Shown one piece after another: positions 62,033 through 64,000 of a DNA stretch of 64,000 nt. Every line of letters starts with the position of its first letter. The stretch's first letter is position 1. Both the position numbers and the translations under genes were made by a program. The DNA is taken from positions 3,895,001 through 3,959,000 of the forward strand of contig JAYKNF010000014.1 of assembly GCA_036172665.1 (NCBI GenBank). Reading direction: 5' to 3'. This DNA comes from Prosopocoilus inquinatus (taxonomy: Eukaryota; Arthropoda; Insecta; Coleoptera; Lucanidae). Below the pieces are notes generated by a model. The model did no database searches, was not told the origin of the DNA, and saw nothing but the letters and a program-made list of their open reading frames with translations.

Positions 62033-64000
62033 CTGTGCTGTATCTAATCGATCCTTACTTATCTATCATGTTATTTGACGTTTGGGTGGACTCCAGTAAC
62101 TCTGATGAGAGATACAAAGATTTCGGACGCAGCAGAAGCTGGAAATACTTTTGAACGATACACCACCTATTAGCGTTGTTCCTGTGATGTATCTAAACGA
62201 TCCTTACTTATCTAACATGTTATTTGACGTTTAGATGGACTCCAGTGTGTCTGATGTGAGATACAAAGTTTTGGGACGCAGCAGGAGCTGGAAATAGTTT
62301 TAAACGAAACAACACGTATTAGCGTTGTTCCTGTGATGTATCTAATCGATCCTTACTCATCTATCATGTTATTTGACGTTTGGGTGGACTCCAGTAACTC
62401 TGATGAGAGATACAAAGATTTCGGACGCAGCAGAAGCTGGAAATACTTTTAAACGATACACCACCTATTAGCGTTGTTCCTGTGATGTATCTAAACGATC
62501 CTTACTTATCTAACATGTTATTTGACGTTTAGATGGACTCCAGTGTGTCTGATGTGAGATACAAAGCTTTGGGACGCAGCAGGAGCTGGAAATAGTTTTA
62601 AACGAAACAACACGTATTAGCGTTGTTCCTGTGCTGTATCTAATCGATCCTTACTTATCTATCATGTTATTTGACGTTTGGATGGACTCCAGTAACCCTG
62701 ACGTGAGATACGAAGTTCTCGGACGCAGCAGAAGCTGGAAATAGTTTTAAACGAAGCAACAGGCATTAGCGTTGTTCCTGTGATGTATCTAATCGATCCT
62801 TACTCATCTATCATGTTATTTGACGTTTCGATGGACTCCAGTAACTCTGATGTGAGATACGACGTTTCCGAACGCAGCAGAAGCTGGAAATAGTATTAAA
62901 CGAAACAACACGTATTAGCGTTGTTCCTGTGATGTATCTAATCGATCCTTACTCATCTATCATGTTATTTGACGTTTGGATGTACTCCAGTAACTAGGAT
63001 GAGAGATACAAAGATTTCGGACGCAGCAGAAGCTGGAAATAGTTTTGAACGAAACAACACCTATTAGCGTTGTTCCTGTGATGTATCTAAACGATCCTTA
63101 CTTATCTAACATGTTATTTAACGTTTGGATACACTCCAGTAAGTCTGATGTGAGATACAAAGTTTTTGGACGCAGCAGGAGCTGGAAATAGTTTTAAACG
63201 AAACAACACGTATTAGCGTTGTCCCTGTGCTGTATCTAATCGATCCTTACTTATCTATCATGTTATTTGACGTTTGGATGGACTCCAGTAACTCTGATGT
63301 GAGATACGACGTTTTCGGACGCAGCAGAAGCTGGAAATAGTTTTAAACGAAACAACACGTATTAGCGTTGTTCCTGTGATGTATCTAATCGATCCTTACT
63401 CATCTATAATGTTATTTGACGTTTGGGTGGACTCCAGTAACTCTGATGAGAGATACAAAGATTTCGGACGCAGCGGAAGCTGGAAATAGTTTTGAACGAT
63501 ACACCACCTATTAGCGTTGTTCCTGTGTTGTATCTAAACGATCCTTACTTATCTAACATATTATTTGACGTTTGGATGGACTCCAGTGAGTCTGATGTGA
63601 GATACAAAGTTTTGGGACGCAGCAGGAGCTGGAAATAGTTTTAAACGAAAGAACACGTATTAGCGTTGTTCCTGTGCTGTATCTAATCGATCCTTACTTA
63701 TCTATCATGTTATTTGACGTTTGGATGGACTCCAGTAACCCTGACGTGAGATACGAAGTTCTCGGACGCAGCAGAAGCTGGAAATAGTTTTAAACGAAAC
63801 AACACATATTAGCGTTGTTCCTGTGATGTATCTAATCGATCCTTACTCATCTATCATGTTATTTGGCGTTACGATGGACTCCAGTAACTTAGATGTGAGA
63901 TACGAAGTTCTCGGACGCAGCTGAAGCTAGAAATAGTTTTAAACGAAACAACATGCATTAGCGTTGTTCCTGTGATGTATCTAATCGATCCTTACTTATC
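62033..64000. repeat. Long-range repeat of 53415-55378, running off the window
   Basis: U-V-U-V-K-T-B-C-A-U-V-K-M and 31 bp of the next monomer. It matches 53415-55378 (offset 8618-8622). U at 62331 has acttttaaacg. T has tccgaacgc, as in 30945. 63818 is preceded by cacatatt where the partner has cacgcatt. The repeat probably continues past 64000. Confidence 0.87.

Larger units (their letters stand above)
1..64000. repeat. Satellite DNA array, 149-bp monomer, about 431.2 copies
   Basis: The entire window is a head-to-tail tandem array of one 149-bp monomer. Phased at 'ctgtg(c/a)tg', starts fall at 1, 150, 299, 448 and so on; the last is at 63970. The start positions are explained exactly by 431 monomers minus 250 bp lost in 13 short monomers, so there is no room for a net insertion of foreign DNA. 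All monomers read in the same direction. The first monomer has 60 G+C in 149 bp (40%) and nine CpG. Monomer length is close to the 147 bp wrapped on one nucleosome, as in many centromeric satellites (established pattern; its relevance here is inference). No coding potential: frames close within about 200 bp and every open stretch is periodic. The family is not one I recognise, so genus and chromosomal location are unknown. Confidence 0.98.

Noticed and set aside
1..64000. CRISPR array
   Set aside because: Direct repeats alternate with similar-length segments only superficially. The whole 149-bp unit is repeated, with no unique spacers and no cas genes.
1..64000. Tandem RNA genes or rDNA/5S spacers
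   Set aside because: No tRNA-like cloverleaf, A/B box pair, 5S internal control region or T-run terminator recurs in the monomer.
1..64000. Assigning the satellite to a named family or species
   Set aside because: I do not recognise the monomer, and 149-bp satellites occur in many lineages. A search of Dfam, RepBase or SatelliteDB with the consensus would decide.

Overview
The whole 64 kb window is one uninterrupted satellite-DNA array. A monomer of about 149 bp (about 40% G+C) is repeated head-to-tail in a single orientation from the first base to the last. If every monomer is phased to start at 'ctgtg(c/a)tg', 431 complete monomers span 1-63969, and 31 bp of a 432nd run off the end. This count closes exactly when 13 short monomers are allowed for: three of 133 bp, four of 140 bp, two of 69 bp, three of 148 bp and one of 146 bp. 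I see no gene, RNA gene, transposon insertion, unique spacer, inversion, telomere repeat or CRISPR array. This is eukaryotic heterochromatin of the kind found at centromeres, pericentromeres, subtelomeres or sex/B chromosomes. I cannot name the species. CpG is not depleted in the monomer (9 per 149 bp in the type at position 1, about 6 expected), which weakly favours a genome with little DNA methylation.

The information lies in the higher-order structure. The monomers fall into about 25 recurring variant classes, named here with letters, in strings that recur as higher-order repeats (HORs). 1-5646 holds pieces of two HORs. 5647-11010 is a mosaic. 11011-13229 is a 15-monomer, 2219-bp unit, repeated at 26938-29156 and partly at 1-1176 and 2965-4752. 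14869-23808 holds three copies of a 20-monomer, 2980-bp unit. 22766-25745 is a 10-monomer, 1490-bp tandem pair. 25746-34371 is a mosaic with a U-V dimer expansion. 34363-46416 is a 41-monomer, 6020-bp tandem duplication with one mismatch seen by eye. 46412-50434 is a 14-monomer unit followed by a 13-monomer copy that lost one monomer, with a partial third copy at 52521-54010. 57583-60542 is a 10-monomer, 1480-bp tandem pair. 62033-64000 repeats 53415-55378.

Most monomers share an imperfect dyad at the monomer junction (monomer positions 125-149 plus the next base). A single-base toggle at monomer position 52 decides whether a TTCG-containing motif, faintly like half of a CENP-B box, is present. 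The unequal block lengths, hybrid monomers and near-identical tandem copies point to recent, repeated unequal exchange or replication-based amplification. All functional statements about centromeres are inference.

Monomer classes used below (diagnostic bases): A = ctg start, ggatgg, aactctg, gacg; B = actcat, aactagg, gatttcgg, ends cctatt; C = taaacg, ttaacg, ggatacac; D = agtgtgtctg; E = ggacag, gttatcgg; F = taaacg, aagtctg; G = gatactt, tcgatgg; H = actcat, ggatgg, aactctg, tttttgg; I = tagctact, ctctaatg; J = ctctgatggg; K = aaccctga; L = tcgatggg, gattcgacg; M = ggcgttacg or ggcgtttcgatgaac, agctgaagctag; N = aagtatc, ggcgtttcg, ttgtaaacg; O = tcgatggg, ends gtttaag; P = taatagatcc, agcgatg; Q = gacatttcg; S = gggtgg, gtgagtctg; T = gtttccgg; U = gggtgg, ctgatgag, gatacacc; V = follows U, tttggg; W = gacttttgg; X = agcaagtctg; Y = gataatt.
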